Positions 25,777-33,713 of a stretch of DNA of 56,616 bases are shown here, one piece after another. This stretch comes from CAYGFH01 sp964430295. GTDB taxonomy: Bacteria > Patescibacteriota > Microgenomatia > UBA10105 > UBA927. The stretch is from NCBI GenBank assembly GCA_964430295.1, contig CAYSEV010000005.1, forward strand, positions 1-56,616. The letters run 5' to 3'. Each line of letters opens with the position of its first letter. Position 1 is the first letter of the stretch. The notes under the pieces were generated by a model. That model made no database searches. It was not told the DNA's origin and saw only the letters and a list, made by a program, of their open reading frames with translations. Both the position numbers and the translations under genes were made by a program.

Positions 25777-26633
25777 ACATTCTATTATTTGGCCACGTGT
25801 GTATTGATCACAACGTCTTGGAAGGAAAGTCTTTTGCCAGTGCCGGTTCACCGGCCATGTTCATGCATAGAATCTTTTCTCAACTTCCGGATTGCAATGT
25901 TACCATTGTGGCTCCCTATGGATCCGATTTTTCCCCATATGTCGGGATGTCACGATTCTATCCTGAATCTCCGATGCAAATTCAAACAATGGTGTATGAA
26001 AATACAGTAACAGGAGGAATTCGTACACAGCGGTGTCTGAATGCAGATACTGCGGTACCAATTCCAATCGATGACACTATCAAACAGATGATTTCAGCGG
26101 CAGATAGTATTTGCATCGCTCCGCTGGCTCCAAATTTTCCTCCATCATACATTCAAGAGATCGCAGCAATAAAAAAGTGGAAGACAGGTCTTACGCTGCT
26201 TCCTCAAGGATATTTTAGGCAATTTGACACCGATGGACATGTAGATGTGCGCGAGTTTGTTGAGAGTGATGCAATTATTCCGCTGGTTGATACAGTTATT
26301 ATTTCTGATAAAGATTATACTGATGCGCCAGGTACAGCAGCTCGTTGGGCAAGTTCGACGCATGCAACTGTTGTGATGACACAGGCAGAAAAAGGAGCAA
26401 CGTTGTTTATGGGATCTGATCGTATGGAAGTAACAACCAATCCGATATCTGAATCTGATATTGTTAGCTCAATTGGGGCGGGAGATATATTTAGCGCAGG
26501 ATACTTATACGCATATGCTAAATCAGAAGATGCTCAAAAGGCAATTGCGTTTGGTAATGCGCTTGCAGGACAATGCCTCGCATTTACACCAGACACTATT
26601 CGGATAGATAGCTCTAAGCTTCCCATATGTTGA
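25773..26633 (+). CDS. PfkB-family carbohydrate kinase
   Basis: A 286-residue ribokinase-like kinase. It opens with MNILLFGHVCIDHNVL, and SAGSPAMFMHRIFSQL matches the substrate-binding GG-type region in altered form. The C-terminal anion hole and catalytic Asp are in SSIGAGDIFSAGYLYAYA, the PfkB signature 2. TQAEKGATLF precedes it, as in the family. It would phosphorylate a sugar or nucleoside. In this operon, between two glycosyltransferases, a sugar is likely. The start overlaps the upstream stop by 4 nt. Confidence 0.85.
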   Translation: MNILLFGHVCIDHNVLEGKSFASAGSPAMFMHRIFSQLPDCNVTIVAPYGSDFSPYVGMSRFYPESPMQIQTMVYENTVTGGIRTQRCLNADTAVPIPIDDTIKQMISAADSICIAPLAPNFPPSYIQEIAAIKKWKTGLTLLPQGYFRQFDTDGHVDVREFVESDAIIPLVDTVIISDKDYTDAPGTAARWASSTHATVVMTQAEKGATLFMGSDRMEVTTNPISESDIVSSIGAGDIFSAGYLYAYAKSEDAQKAIAFGNALAGQCLAFTPDTIRIDSSKLPIC

Positions 26634-27619
26634 CACCACTGCACAGATCGCTCCTGATTCCCTTTGCCATACTGTTGTGGTTCATTGAACGGAAAGAAAT
26701 GCCTAATCGTACACTTCGTGGCTCGCAAGCAGCTATTGCTCCGCAATCCGGATCATGGAAAACAGCCGCACCGCTTCCGTCATTTCGGTATGAATTTGCC
26801 AGTGCAACTCTAAACGGTGAATTGTATGTGATAGGCGGCGTCTGGCTCCCGTCCGTATGGTTTCCGACACGGCTGGTAGAGGTCTATACTCCAAAAACTG
26901 ATTCATGGAGAACCGTAGCACCATATCCGGTATATGTGCATCATACCGCTGCTGTTGCTGCAAATGGGAAAATATACGTTATTGGAGGAAACGGGGTTCG
27001 CATTATGCCGCGAAACGACATGTTTTCATATGATCCAAAAACAAATATCTGGACTCGAGAGCCTTCTATGCCGACAGCGCGCGGAGCGCATGTAGCCGTT
27101 TCTATAGGTACAAAGATTTACGCCATAGGCGGTGGCATAAATAAAAAACCTGTAAACACAGTTGAAGTATATGACACACAAACAGGGAAGTGGGAAGTAA
27201 AAAAATCCATGCCAACTGCACGCGAACATATAGCTGGTGCAGTTGTAGATGGGAAAATTCATATCGTAGGCGGGTATGCTGGAACACGGTTCGATAATCT
27301 GACAACACATGAAGTGTATGACCCTGATACTGATGCGTGGGAAACGAGAGCACCTCTCCCATATGAAGTCAGTGGGCTTGCCGCTGCGGCGATAGCACAC
27401 ACACTGTATGTTATTGGTGGAGAACAGGGGTGGGCTGTTTCAGGAGAAATCCATTCGTACAATACAAAAAATGATATGTGGTCTCGTAACCGTGATTTGC
27501 CTGTCGCCAGATATGCATTGACTGCAACAGCCATAGATTCTTCTATACACTGTGTCGGCGGAAACAGTTATCTGATGGGTGATGAATTCCGTACAGATCA
27601 TGATGTGTTTACACCATGA
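26627..27619 (+). CDS. Kelch-repeat beta-propeller protein, exported
   Basis: A 330-residue protein with an N-terminal hydrophobic segment (LLIPFAILLWFIE) and about five or six Kelch repeats: LNGELYVIGGVW, ANGKIYVIGGNG, IGTKIYAIGGGI, VDGKIHIVGGYAG, IAHTLYVIGGEQG, IDSSIHCVGGNS. Each carries the GG pair and the following Y...W spacing. Kelch propellers usually bind proteins or glycans, and some bacterial ones are sialate mutarotases, but the mutarotase residues cannot be confirmed here. It overlaps the kinase stop by 7 nt and the next glycosyltransferase start by 4 nt. Confidence 0.88.
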   Translation: MLTPLHRSLLIPFAILLWFIERKEMPNRTLRGSQAAIAPQSGSWKTAAPLPSFRYEFASATLNGELYVIGGVWLPSVWFPTRLVEVYTPKTDSWRTVAPYPVYVHHTAAVAANGKIYVIGGNGVRIMPRNDMFSYDPKTNIWTREPSMPTARGAHVAVSIGTKIYAIGGGINKKPVNTVEVYDTQTGKWEVKKSMPTAREHIAGAVVDGKIHIVGGYAGTRFDNLTTHEVYDPDTDAWETRAPLPYEVSGLAAAAIAHTLYVIGGEQGWAVSGEIHSYNTKNDMWSRNRDLPVARYALTATAIDSSIHCVGGNSYLMGDEFRTDHDVFTP

Positions 27620-28767
27620 AGATTGTCATAATAAATCTAGCGTATTATACAAACACACCAACAGGCGGTGATACAATAGCTATTGAATCCGCAAAAGGAT
27701 GGAGGTCTGCGGGGCACGAAGTGACGGTCCTGACTACACAGTCGGGTGCACAGTATTGTGTTTCTCACGGATTTCCAAAAGACAGTATCAATGTCCTCCC
27801 TTTTTCTTCATTTGATTTTCTTGGTTATGATATTTCTATATTTTTGAAGACGGTGTGTTCATTTTTTGCTGTGTTTTTCTTATTAAGAACCACATATGAC
27901 GTCTATTTTGCCTCATCGTTTTTTCTTCCGGATAGCGTGCCGGCTGCCATATTAAAAATGCTTCATCCCCGTAGCGTATTTCTGACTTCAATGTACGTAT
28001 ATACAAAAAGATTTTTTGGCACGGAATATAGTGGCGGAAAGGTGAAAGGATTCTTTTTCTGGGTTCATGAAGCCATAGCAGTGAAAAGTATTTCGTGGTT
28101 AAACGGATATGTGTTAACCTCATCCACCTACGATGCTCATGAGCTCATACGGCTTACTGGATTTTCGCCTTCACATGTGCATGCAGTGGGAGGTGGTGTC
28201 GATACAGCATTTTTTACGTCCGTTCCTTCTCAAACGGTTCAATATACCGCAGTGTTTATTGGTCGATTTAAACCTCAAAAATGTATAGACACGTTGCTTG
28301 AAATCTGGGCAGAAGTGCTTGCGTCAAAACCATATTGGAACCTTGCGATCATAGGTGGAGGGCCCTTGGAACAGTCGCTCCGTTCAAAGTGCGCAACATT
28401 GGGTATTTCTCATGCCGTATCATTTTTGGGCGTTTTGGATGGTATTCAAAAAGCATTGGTGCTCAAATCTAGTCGAATGTTTATCTCTGCATCACTGTAT
28501 GATACGGGCAATATAGCATTGGATGAAGCGCTGGCCTGTCATATTCCCGGTATCCTATACGATTTACCATCCATGCCATACGATCAGGGTGTTATACATA
28601 TACCAAAAGGTAATACACATGCATTTGCGCAGGCAATTATTGCATTGGGAACAGATGCAACTTTACATAAATCCTTATCACAGGGAGCAAAACGTTACGC
28701 GGATGCTATCGATTGGAAAACAAGGGCAAACCAGCTTATGGTTTTTATCACAAATGCAGGCGCTTAG
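27616..28767 (+). CDS. GT4 glycosyltransferase
   Basis: A 383-residue GT-B glycosyltransferase. It opens with IVIINLAYYTNTPTGGDTIA, then YVLTSSTYDAHELIRL and the switch region VHAVGGGVDTAFF. The donor domain begins AVFIGRFKPQKCIDTLLEIW and continues LAIIGGGPLEQSLRSK. The EX7E region (DTGNIALDEALACHIPGILYD) has the second Glu at DEALA but Asp or Asn in place of the first, as in some GT4 branches. It ends the receiver-GT-kinase-Kelch operon, and its stop overlaps the convergent gene by 4 nt. Confidence 0.85.
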   Translation: MKIVIINLAYYTNTPTGGDTIAIESAKGWRSAGHEVTVLTTQSGAQYCVSHGFPKDSINVLPFSSFDFLGYDISIFLKTVCSFFAVFFLLRTTYDVYFASSFFLPDSVPAAILKMLHPRSVFLTSMYVYTKRFFGTEYSGGKVKGFFFWVHEAIAVKSISWLNGYVLTSSTYDAHELIRLTGFSPSHVHAVGGGVDTAFFTSVPSQTVQYTAVFIGRFKPQKCIDTLLEIWAEVLASKPYWNLAIIGGGPLEQSLRSKCATLGISHAVSFLGVLDGIQKALVLKSSRMFISASLYDTGNIALDEALACHIPGILYDLPSMPYDQGVIHIPKGNTHAFAQAIIALGTDATLHKSLSQGAKRYADAIDWKTRANQLMVFITNAGA

Positions 28768-29096
28768 GCGTTTTTTTGGGACTGAATTTTTTTCCAATGA
28801 TATAGGTACAGAGGTAATCCAACAAAAATCATTGCTATTGCCCCGGAAAATTCTCTTTGTCTGTTGCGTATTGTCTCGATTTTCTGATTTTTTGCCGCTT
28901 CCAGTTGCATACGAGCCTCATCTGTTGCAACTTTTGGTGGTTCTACTACCGGATATGTAATGGTGTACTCATCTGCGCCGTTAAATACATATACCTTTAG
29001 ACCCAGGTCGACAAGTCTGATACTTCCAATGACAACAACTAATAATCCTATAAATGAGAACAAGTATAGATACAGCAATTTAATATTAAATTTCAT
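28764..29096 (-). CDS. Hypothetical two-TM membrane protein
   Basis: A 110-residue protein with two membrane helices (LLYLYLFSFIGLLVVVIGSI and FSGAIAMIFVGLPLYLYHW) flanking an extracytoplasmic loop with TITYPVVEPPKVATDEARMQLEAAKNQ. No family is recognised. The 3' end overlaps the convergent glycosyltransferase by 4 nt. TACACT on the minus strand lies eight nt before the start at 29096. Confidence 0.65.
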   Translation of the reverse strand: MKFNIKLLYLYLFSFIGLLVVVIGSIRLVDLGLKVYVFNGADEYTITYPVVEPPKVATDEARMQLEAAKNQKIETIRNRQREFSGAIAMIFVGLPLYLYHWKKIQSQKNA

Positions 29097-29163
29097 ATAG
29101 TATCAGTGTACGAATATCCGTCACGACATGCAATATCTTCTTTCAATTGATGTATTCATCTTA

Positions 29164-29169
29164 TACAAT
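29164..29169 (+). promoter_or_regulatory. -10 element for the K+ channel
   Basis: TACAAT with a 7-nt gap to ATG 29177. TTTCAA at 29141-29146 is a weak -35 candidate at 17-nt spacing. This supports 29177 over an upstream ATG. Confidence 0.55.
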
Positions 29170-29176
29170 AGTTCAT

Positions 29177-29554
29177 ATGAAATCTTTATTTAGGATAGCT
29201 CAGAAAGCGAAAACAATAGACGCTGATGTTATTAGAGCTATGGGAATATTCCTGCTTATCGTATTGATTGGATCACTTGTATATTCACATTTGGAGCAAT
29301 GGTCGTATTTAGACTCCATGTATTTTAGCATTATCACCCTTACCACTATCGGATATGGAGATATGCATCCGGTGCAGGATAGTTCCAAAATATTTACCAT
29401 TTTTTATGTGCTTTTTGGTGTTGGATTAGTATTCTATTTGTTTACGACGATTGCACGGCATTTATTCGAAGATGAGAAAAAAGAAATACAACGCCTTGAT
29501 AAAACCCTCGCTCATCTTGAAGAATTGCTAGCTTCCAAAACCTCAAAGGAATAG
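29177..29554 (+). CDS. Two-TM potassium channel
   Basis: A 125-residue KcsA-like ion channel subunit. TM1 is AMGIFLLIVLIGSLVYSHL. The pore helix and selectivity filter are YFSIITLTTIGYGDMHP (TTIGYGD at 56-62), and TM2 is FTIFYVLFGVGLVFYLFTTI. A C-terminal coiled coil (EDEKKEIQRLDKTLAHLEELL) would assemble the tetramer. It has no RCK domain. It is a single-gene unit between a divergent membrane protein and the aldolase promoter. Confidence 0.93.
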   Translation: MKSLFRIAQKAKTIDADVIRAMGIFLLIVLIGSLVYSHLEQWSYLDSMYFSIITLTTIGYGDMHPVQDSSKIFTIFYVLFGVGLVFYLFTTIARHLFEDEKKEIQRLDKTLAHLEELLASKTSKE

Positions 29555-29570
29555 TTGTAGAAATACTACA

Positions 29571-29599
29571 TTGTTGACACTTGTAAAATGGTGTATGCT
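29571..29599 (+). promoter_or_regulatory. Promoter of the aldolase/FBPase operon
   Basis: TTGTTG (29571-29576, overlapping TTGACA 29574-29579) and TATGCT (29594-29599) at 17-nt spacing. Predicted transcription start is near 29606, giving a leader of ~47 nt before the SD. A 5-bp hairpin TGTAG/CTACA (29556-29570) lies directly upstream. Confidence 0.55.
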
Positions 29600-29641
29600 G
29601 GATTTATAGGTGGATTTTTTTGTATTAACCGTTTACTGCAA

Positions 29642-29646
29642 AGGAG
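29642..29646 (+). promoter_or_regulatory. Shine-Dalgarno sequence of the aldolase gene
   Basis: AGGAG six nt before ATG 29653. It decides the start: the other ATG, at 29647, is too close to it. Confidence 0.75.
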
Positions 29647-29652
29647 ATGCAT

Positions 29653-30567
29653 ATGAGCGATAAATTTACTACCCCACTCGATGTTCCTGAAGAACGCCGA
29701 GGAGATTTTGATGCTCGCATGGAACAGGCAACGCATGGTACTGGCAGACTCATGCTTTTTGCAGGTGACCAGAAAGTAGAACATCTGAACAAAGATTTTT
29801 ATGGAGAAGGCATTGCCTCAGATGATGCAGATGGAGAACATCTGTTTCGCATAGCTTCTAAGGCCCGTATCGGTGTATTTGCAACCCAAATGGGACTTAT
29901 AGCCAGATATGGAAATGATTATAAAAGTATTCCGTACCTGGTGAAACTTAACTCCAAAACCAATTTGGTTAAAAAGGATCAGCAGGATCCTCGAAGTCAC
30001 AGTTGGTATACGGTGGACGATGTCATCCGTTTTAAAGAATCAAGCAAACTGAATATTGTAGGTGTCGGCTATACTGTATATTCCGGCAGTGAATATGAAG
30101 GCGAGATGCTTCATGAGGCTGCACAGGCCGTATTTAAGGCGCATCAGTTTGGTCTTATGTCGGTTCTTTGGATGTACCCACGAGGTAAAGCACTCGCTGA
30201 TGAAAAAGATCCGCATTTAGTGGCGGGAGCAGCAGGAGTCGCAGGGTGTTTGGGAGCTGATTTTACTAAAGTAAATTATCCAAAACCGGCAGAAGGTGAT
30301 CGTGCTGTTGCCCTGAAAGAGGCTGTTGTAGCTGCAGGTCGTACGAAGCTTATCTGTGCAGGCGGAGGGAGTGTAGAGGTAAAAGCGTTTTTGCAGACCC
30401 TGCATGATCAGCTTCACACAGCAGGAACAAGCGGCAACGCAACCGGGCGAAATATTCACCAAAAACCACTTGATGAGGCTGTTAGGTTCGCAAATGCGGT
30501 TTCCGCACTTACCTATGATCTCGTATCAGTAGATGATGCGTATGCCATTTATAAAGGAGAAAAATAA
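29653..30567 (+). CDS. Class I fructose-bisphosphate aldolase, archaeal (DhnA) type
   Basis: A 304-residue DhnA/DeoC-fold aldolase that interconverts fructose 1,6-bisphosphate with dihydroxyacetone phosphate and glyceraldehyde 3-phosphate. Key regions are LMLFAGDQKVEHLN, SVLWMYPRGKA, and GADFTKVNYPKP, where Lys206 should form the Schiff base. ICAGGGSVEVKAFLQ then gives the phosphate-binding glycines. It is led by a strong SD and a leader, unlike most genes here, as expected of a highly expressed enzyme. It forms an operon with FBPase, 1 nt between stop and start, giving a glycolysis/gluconeogenesis switch. Confidence 0.92.
   Translation: MSDKFTTPLDVPEERRGDFDARMEQATHGTGRLMLFAGDQKVEHLNKDFYGEGIASDDADGEHLFRIASKARIGVFATQMGLIARYGNDYKSIPYLVKLNSKTNLVKKDQQDPRSHSWYTVDDVIRFKESSKLNIVGVGYTVYSGSEYEGEMLHEAAQAVFKAHQFGLMSVLWMYPRGKALADEKDPHLVAGAAGVAGCLGADFTKVNYPKPAEGDRAVALKEAVVAAGRTKLICAGGGSVEVKAFLQTLHDQLHTAGTSGNATGRNIHQKPLDEAVRFANAVSALTYDLVSVDDAYAIYKGEK
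30555..30559 (+). promoter_or_regulatory. Shine-Dalgarno sequence of the FBPase gene
   Basis: AGGAG inside the last codons of the aldolase gene, nine nt before ATG 30569, so translation of the pair is likely coupled. Confidence 0.65.
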
Positions 30568-30568
30568 T

Positions 30569-31507
30569 ATGGATAACATCACCCTTAAAGACTTTGTAAA
30601 GGCACATAATACTGAGTTAGGAGAGCCGTTTTTTCAGGTTATCGATGTCCTTGAGAATTTTGCAAAAGATATCAATCATATGGTTCAGCGTAATGGTCTT
30701 TTGCATGAAGAGGGTGATTCAGGAAGTGTAAACGCATATGGCGAAAATGTGCAAAAATTGGATGAATACGCAAACAAAAAATTAACCGATGCTCTTTTGG
30801 CATGTCCTGCAATTCATGCTGTCGGTTCGGAAGAATTGGCTGACCCAAAGATGTCAGGAAATGGAACCGGTGTATATACACTGACCCATGACCCTGTTGA
30901 TGGTTCCAGTAATATTGACACAAATTTGCCTATTGGCACGATTTTTGGATTGTACCCTAAGGCGGATTCTATATTACAAAAAGGATCGACACTGGTTGCC
31001 TCAGGGTACGTTCTCTATAGTGCAAGCATGATGTTTTTCTATGCTGCGGGTGGTTCTGTAAATGGATTCACTTTTGATCCGGATAAACAAACATTTGTTC
31101 TCTCATATGAAAATGTGAAAGTCGGAGAGAAAAAATATTACGCCATTAACGAGGGTAATTGGGAGTTATACCATGATGCAGAAAAGAATTATATAACGGC
31201 TATCAAAAAAGACGGTGGATATTCCACCCGCTATGTAGGTTCTATGGTAGGAGATATCCATCGCACCCTGCTAAAAGGCGGCATTTTTATCTATCCGGCT
31301 GATCAAAAGCATACGAACGGCAAGTTGAGACTTCTCTATGAAGTTGCTCCATTATCATTTCTTATGAAAACAGCAGGCGGGGATGCAACAAGTGGCATGA
31401 ATGATCCATTAGATCTCATACCCGTAAAACATGATCAGCGTGTACCGATTGCGATGGGTAACAAAGATGAGGTAGCTAGGTATAGATCCTTTAATCCAAC
31501 CAGTTGA
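30569..31507 (+). CDS. fbp: Fructose-1,6-bisphosphatase, class I
   Basis: A 312-residue class I FBPase, which hydrolyses fructose 1,6-bisphosphate to fructose 6-phosphate in gluconeogenesis. Visible motifs are VGSEELADP, the metal-binding DPVDGSSNID, GTIFGLYP, the substrate-binding RYVGSMVGDIHRTLLKGGIFIYP and GKLRLLYEVAPLSFLMKTAGG. The length is close to the E. coli enzyme. Coupling to an aldolase suggests that sugar-phosphates are made for the many glycan genes in this window. ATG 30569 follows the aldolase stop at once and has its own SD. Confidence 0.96.
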   Translation: MDNITLKDFVKAHNTELGEPFFQVIDVLENFAKDINHMVQRNGLLHEEGDSGSVNAYGENVQKLDEYANKKLTDALLACPAIHAVGSEELADPKMSGNGTGVYTLTHDPVDGSSNIDTNLPIGTIFGLYPKADSILQKGSTLVASGYVLYSASMMFFYAAGGSVNGFTFDPDKQTFVLSYENVKVGEKKYYAINEGNWELYHDAEKNYITAIKKDGGYSTRYVGSMVGDIHRTLLKGGIFIYPADQKHTNGKLRLLYEVAPLSFLMKTAGGDATSGMNDPLDLIPVKHDQRVPIAMGNKDEVARYRSFNPTS

Positions 31508-31540
31508 ATCTCAAAGGGTGCGCAAGTCATAAATATACCC

Positions 31541-31546
31541 TATAAT
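31541..31546 (+). promoter_or_regulatory. -10 element for the gene at 31554
   Basis: Consensus TATAAT, 7-nt gap to the ATG. Confidence 0.6.
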
Positions 31547-31553
31547 ATAGGTC

Positions 31554-32492
31554 ATGGAGAGAGAACATGCCTATAATTTGGAATCTAAACGGAATTTTGT
31601 CAGGGAGGTTCGCCGCATCACATATGATGATCTAGATCACGGCATGCTTGATGGGGCATTGGAATGTCTTGTCCTCTATAACGCTATTGGTCAAACAGAT
31701 GAGCACCCTATGTCTTTTTCTGAGTTCATAGTGACACAGGAAGATGCAATTGCAGAGAAATACCATGAAGATACCCCTCGAATAATTTCCTTGGCAGAGA
31801 CTCTTCAGAGCATATTAGAAGCTAAATCCTCACCAGAAAAAGCCTCGCGGCAAGGATTATTAACACCCATATATCATGCAAAAGATACTATTGGTATGTG
31901 GAAGGATTTTGGACAACTGAAGCATACTCAGGAATCCGCCTCAATGATTACGTCAATGACAACGATATTACATGAAGATCCGGATACTGCAAAAAATATT
32001 TTAGAATCATTTGTTGCCAGGTTGACGGTTGGGGAGTTGGCTACAAAACCGCTTATAGGATTAGTTGCTGTTGCAGCATTGGCTAAGGGATTACCTGATT
32101 GGATATCTACAGCTACTGGAATATGGTCATTAATGGCCGTCACAGGAGCTCTTGCTATCGCAAAAACTCGTCAGGATATTGATAATAAGCTACATAATAA
32201 ACCGTATCTGACTGTAGAATCAAATATACTTCATTCAATATTGGGATTTAATCTTGAGAAAAGTGCATACTTTGTCCGCATGGCATGGTTGGTCCCTACG
32301 CTTATAGGACCAGTTATTGCGTATATAAAGCGAGGCGTAGATATAAGTCCTGTGTTATTGACGCAGGACTTATTGTATATAGGGCCTATGATTGTAGATC
32401 TTCTCTTGCGTTATGACCTTATGGATACTGTGAAATCTGCCGTTACAAATTCTTTTACACGACTGAAACAACCTACTTCGAAAGACCTATGA
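31554..32492 (+). CDS. Hypothetical membrane protein (312 aa)
   Basis: The first ~155 residues are soluble and helical (RNFVREVRRITYDDLDHGMLDGALECLVLYNAI). Hydrophobic segments follow (TKPLIGLVAVAALAKGLPDW, GIWSLMAVTGALAIA, MAWLVPTLIGPVIAYI, LLYIGPMIVDLLLRYDL), suggesting three or four membrane helices. No family is recognised. It has its own consensus leaderless-type promoter. Its last 20 bases overlap the convergent EamA-like gene. Confidence 0.65.
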   Translation: MEREHAYNLESKRNFVREVRRITYDDLDHGMLDGALECLVLYNAIGQTDEHPMSFSEFIVTQEDAIAEKYHEDTPRIISLAETLQSILEAKSSPEKASRQGLLTPIYHAKDTIGMWKDFGQLKHTQESASMITSMTTILHEDPDTAKNILESFVARLTVGELATKPLIGLVAVAALAKGLPDWISTATGIWSLMAVTGALAIAKTRQDIDNKLHNKPYLTVESNILHSILGFNLEKSAYFVRMAWLVPTLIGPVIAYIKRGVDISPVLLTQDLLYIGPMIVDLLLRYDLMDTVKSAVTNSFTRLKQPTSKDL

Positions 32493-32895
32493 GTATAGCC
32501 CCTACTGTGATAAGAACTGCACCGATGCCTATGCTGAGCGTCATTTTCTCTTTCAAGAATATTGCTGCAAATATCAATGTAAATACAAGACTGAGCTTGT
32601 CAATCGGAGCGACCCGAATTGCGTCACCAATCTGTAACGCTCGAAAATAAAAGAGCCAGGAAAGTCCTGTTGTAATACCTGAAAGGAGTAAAAAAAGTAG
32701 AGAATATCCGGATATTTTTTGAAGCCCATTCTGAAGACCCTGACCGAATACGATTCCCCACGCAAAGAGGAGTATCACAACTGTTCGGATTGCTGTTGCC
32801 AGATTCGAGTTAATATCCTTGATGCCGATTTTAGCGAGGATTGCCGTTGCCGCCGCAAATAGTGCTGACAATAGTGCAGAGATAAACCAGTTCAT
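32473..32895 (-). CDS. EamA-like transporter (single 5-TM unit)
   Basis: A 140-residue protein with about five hydrophobic helices: WFISALLSALFAAATAILAKIGI, LATAIRTVVILLFAWGIVF, YSLLFLLLSGITTGLSWLFYFRAL, LSLVFTLIFAAIFLKEKM and LSIGIGAVLITVGAILIGL. The segments GLSWLFYFRALQIGDAIRVAPIDKLS and FLKEKMT are typical of one EamA repeat of the drug/metabolite transporter superfamily. Half-size members work as dimers. The substrate is unknown. The start at 32895 is set by a minus-strand TATACT six nt upstream, which is half of the palindrome shared with the divergent gene at 32918. Confidence 0.85.
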   Translation of the reverse strand: MNWFISALLSALFAAATAILAKIGIKDINSNLATAIRTVVILLFAWGIVFGQGLQNGLQKISGYSLLFLLLSGITTGLSWLFYFRALQIGDAIRVAPIDKLSLVFTLIFAAIFLKEKMTLSIGIGAVLITVGAILIGLSK

Positions 32896-32901
32896 ATGAA
32901 T

Positions 32902-32911
32902 AGTATATACT
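32902..32911. promoter_or_regulatory. Palindromic bidirectional -10 (AGTATATACT)
   Basis: This 10-bp perfect palindrome contains TATACT on both strands: 32906-32911 on plus, with a 6-nt gap to ATG 32918, and 32907-32902 on minus, with a 6-nt gap to ATG 32895. Both genes would be leaderless and share one opening site. Confidence 0.65.
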
Positions 32912-32917
32912 GTTAGT

Positions 32918-33253
32918 ATGGAACCCACATGTCCAAAATGCCACGCGTTAGTACGCTCTACAGACTTCTTTTGCTTCAATTGTGGTCGTAATTTGCATGA
33001 TCCCGGCCTGTCAACGATTGCTGCTACACAAGTACTATACTATATAGGAAGTTTATTGTTGCCACCAATGGGTATATTTTGGGGCATAAAGTATTTCCGT
33101 GAACCATCCGAAATCGCTAAACGGGTTGGACTTATCTGTATTGCACTTACCTTTGTTTCAGTCATTATGATCTCAATACAAGCGTATGTAGCATATCAAA
33201 GTGTCTCCGGATTTGTTTCAAATCAATCATCTGCACTTGAAATGCTTCGATAA
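32918..33253 (+). CDS. Zinc-ribbon membrane protein
   Basis: A 111-residue protein with an N-terminal zinc ribbon (CPKCHALVRSTDFFCFNCGRN, two CxxC pairs) followed by two membrane helices (AATQVLYYIGSLLLPPMGIFWGI and VGLICIALTFVSVIMISIQAYVAY). Small proteins of this layout are common in bacteria and have no agreed function. It is divergent from the EamA gene and lies 54 nt before the MarR gene, but the MarR gene has its own promoter. Confidence 0.8.
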   Translation: MEPTCPKCHALVRSTDFFCFNCGRNLHDPGLSTIAATQVLYYIGSLLLPPMGIFWGIKYFREPSEIAKRVGLICIALTFVSVIMISIQAYVAYQSVSGFVSNQSSALEMLR

Positions 33254-33268
33254 GACGGTCAACTCTTC

Positions 33269-33300
33269 TTGACAAAATAGTACGATTATCGTAGTATATA
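33269..33300 (+). promoter_or_regulatory. Promoter of the marR-RND operon
   Basis: TTGACA (33269-33274) with TAGTAT (33292-33297) at 17-nt spacing. The overlapping TATATA (33295-33300) would give the 7-nt leaderless gap to ATG 33308 but sits 20 nt from the -35. Confidence 0.6.
33277..33297. promoter_or_regulatory. Probable MarR operator, 21-bp inverted repeat
   Basis: Arms ATAGTACGAT and ATCGTAGTAT around a central T, with one mismatch in ten pairs. The site fills the space between the -35 and -10 elements of the marR promoter, so a bound dimer would block RNA polymerase. Confidence 0.7.
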
Positions 33301-33307
33301 GCCTCTT

Positions 33308-33712
33308 ATGCAAGACTATGAGTTCTCAGTGCTTGTGACATTATATTTGTTTGGGAAAAAGTTACAGGCTCTAGTCAAAAAACATAATAATGATGTTATG
33401 AGTCAGAGCATCATTCTACGTCTTGTGAGTATGAAGCCATGCTGTGTATCTGATTTGGCTTCGCTTTTAAGCATTAAAGTATCCGCTGCAACCAGTAAAG
33501 TGGTGGAATTAGAAAGGCAGGGATATGTGGTGCGACGTGATGCAGAAGATAAACGGTCACATATGATTCAAATAACGGATGCAGGCAAAAGACAATTACA
33601 GTGTATAAAACAATCTATGTCCGGAGGATCCCACGGACATACTATTGGGCTTAGTAAAGAGGAAGCTCAAATGATTGAAACATTAGTGGGTAGGATCAGA
33701 TTGGAAAACTAA
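33308..33712 (+). CDS. MarR-family transcriptional regulator
   Basis: A 134-residue winged-helix regulator. The DNA-binding core is SQSIILRLVSMKPCCVSDLASLLSIKVSAATSKVVELERQGYVVR, followed by the wing RRDAEDKRSHMIQITDAGKRQL, a textbook MarR signature (DxRS-type wing with DKRS). It starts a three-gene operon, one nt before the adaptor gene, and a near-perfect 21-bp inverted repeat lies in its promoter. It should therefore repress itself and the RND pump until a ligand binds. The ligand is unknown. Confidence 0.93.
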   Translation: MQDYEFSVLVTLYLFGKKLQALVKKHNNDVMSQSIILRLVSMKPCCVSDLASLLSIKVSAATSKVVELERQGYVVRRDAEDKRSHMIQITDAGKRQLQCIKQSMSGGSHGHTIGLSKEEAQMIETLVGRIRLEN

Positions 33713-33713
33713 C

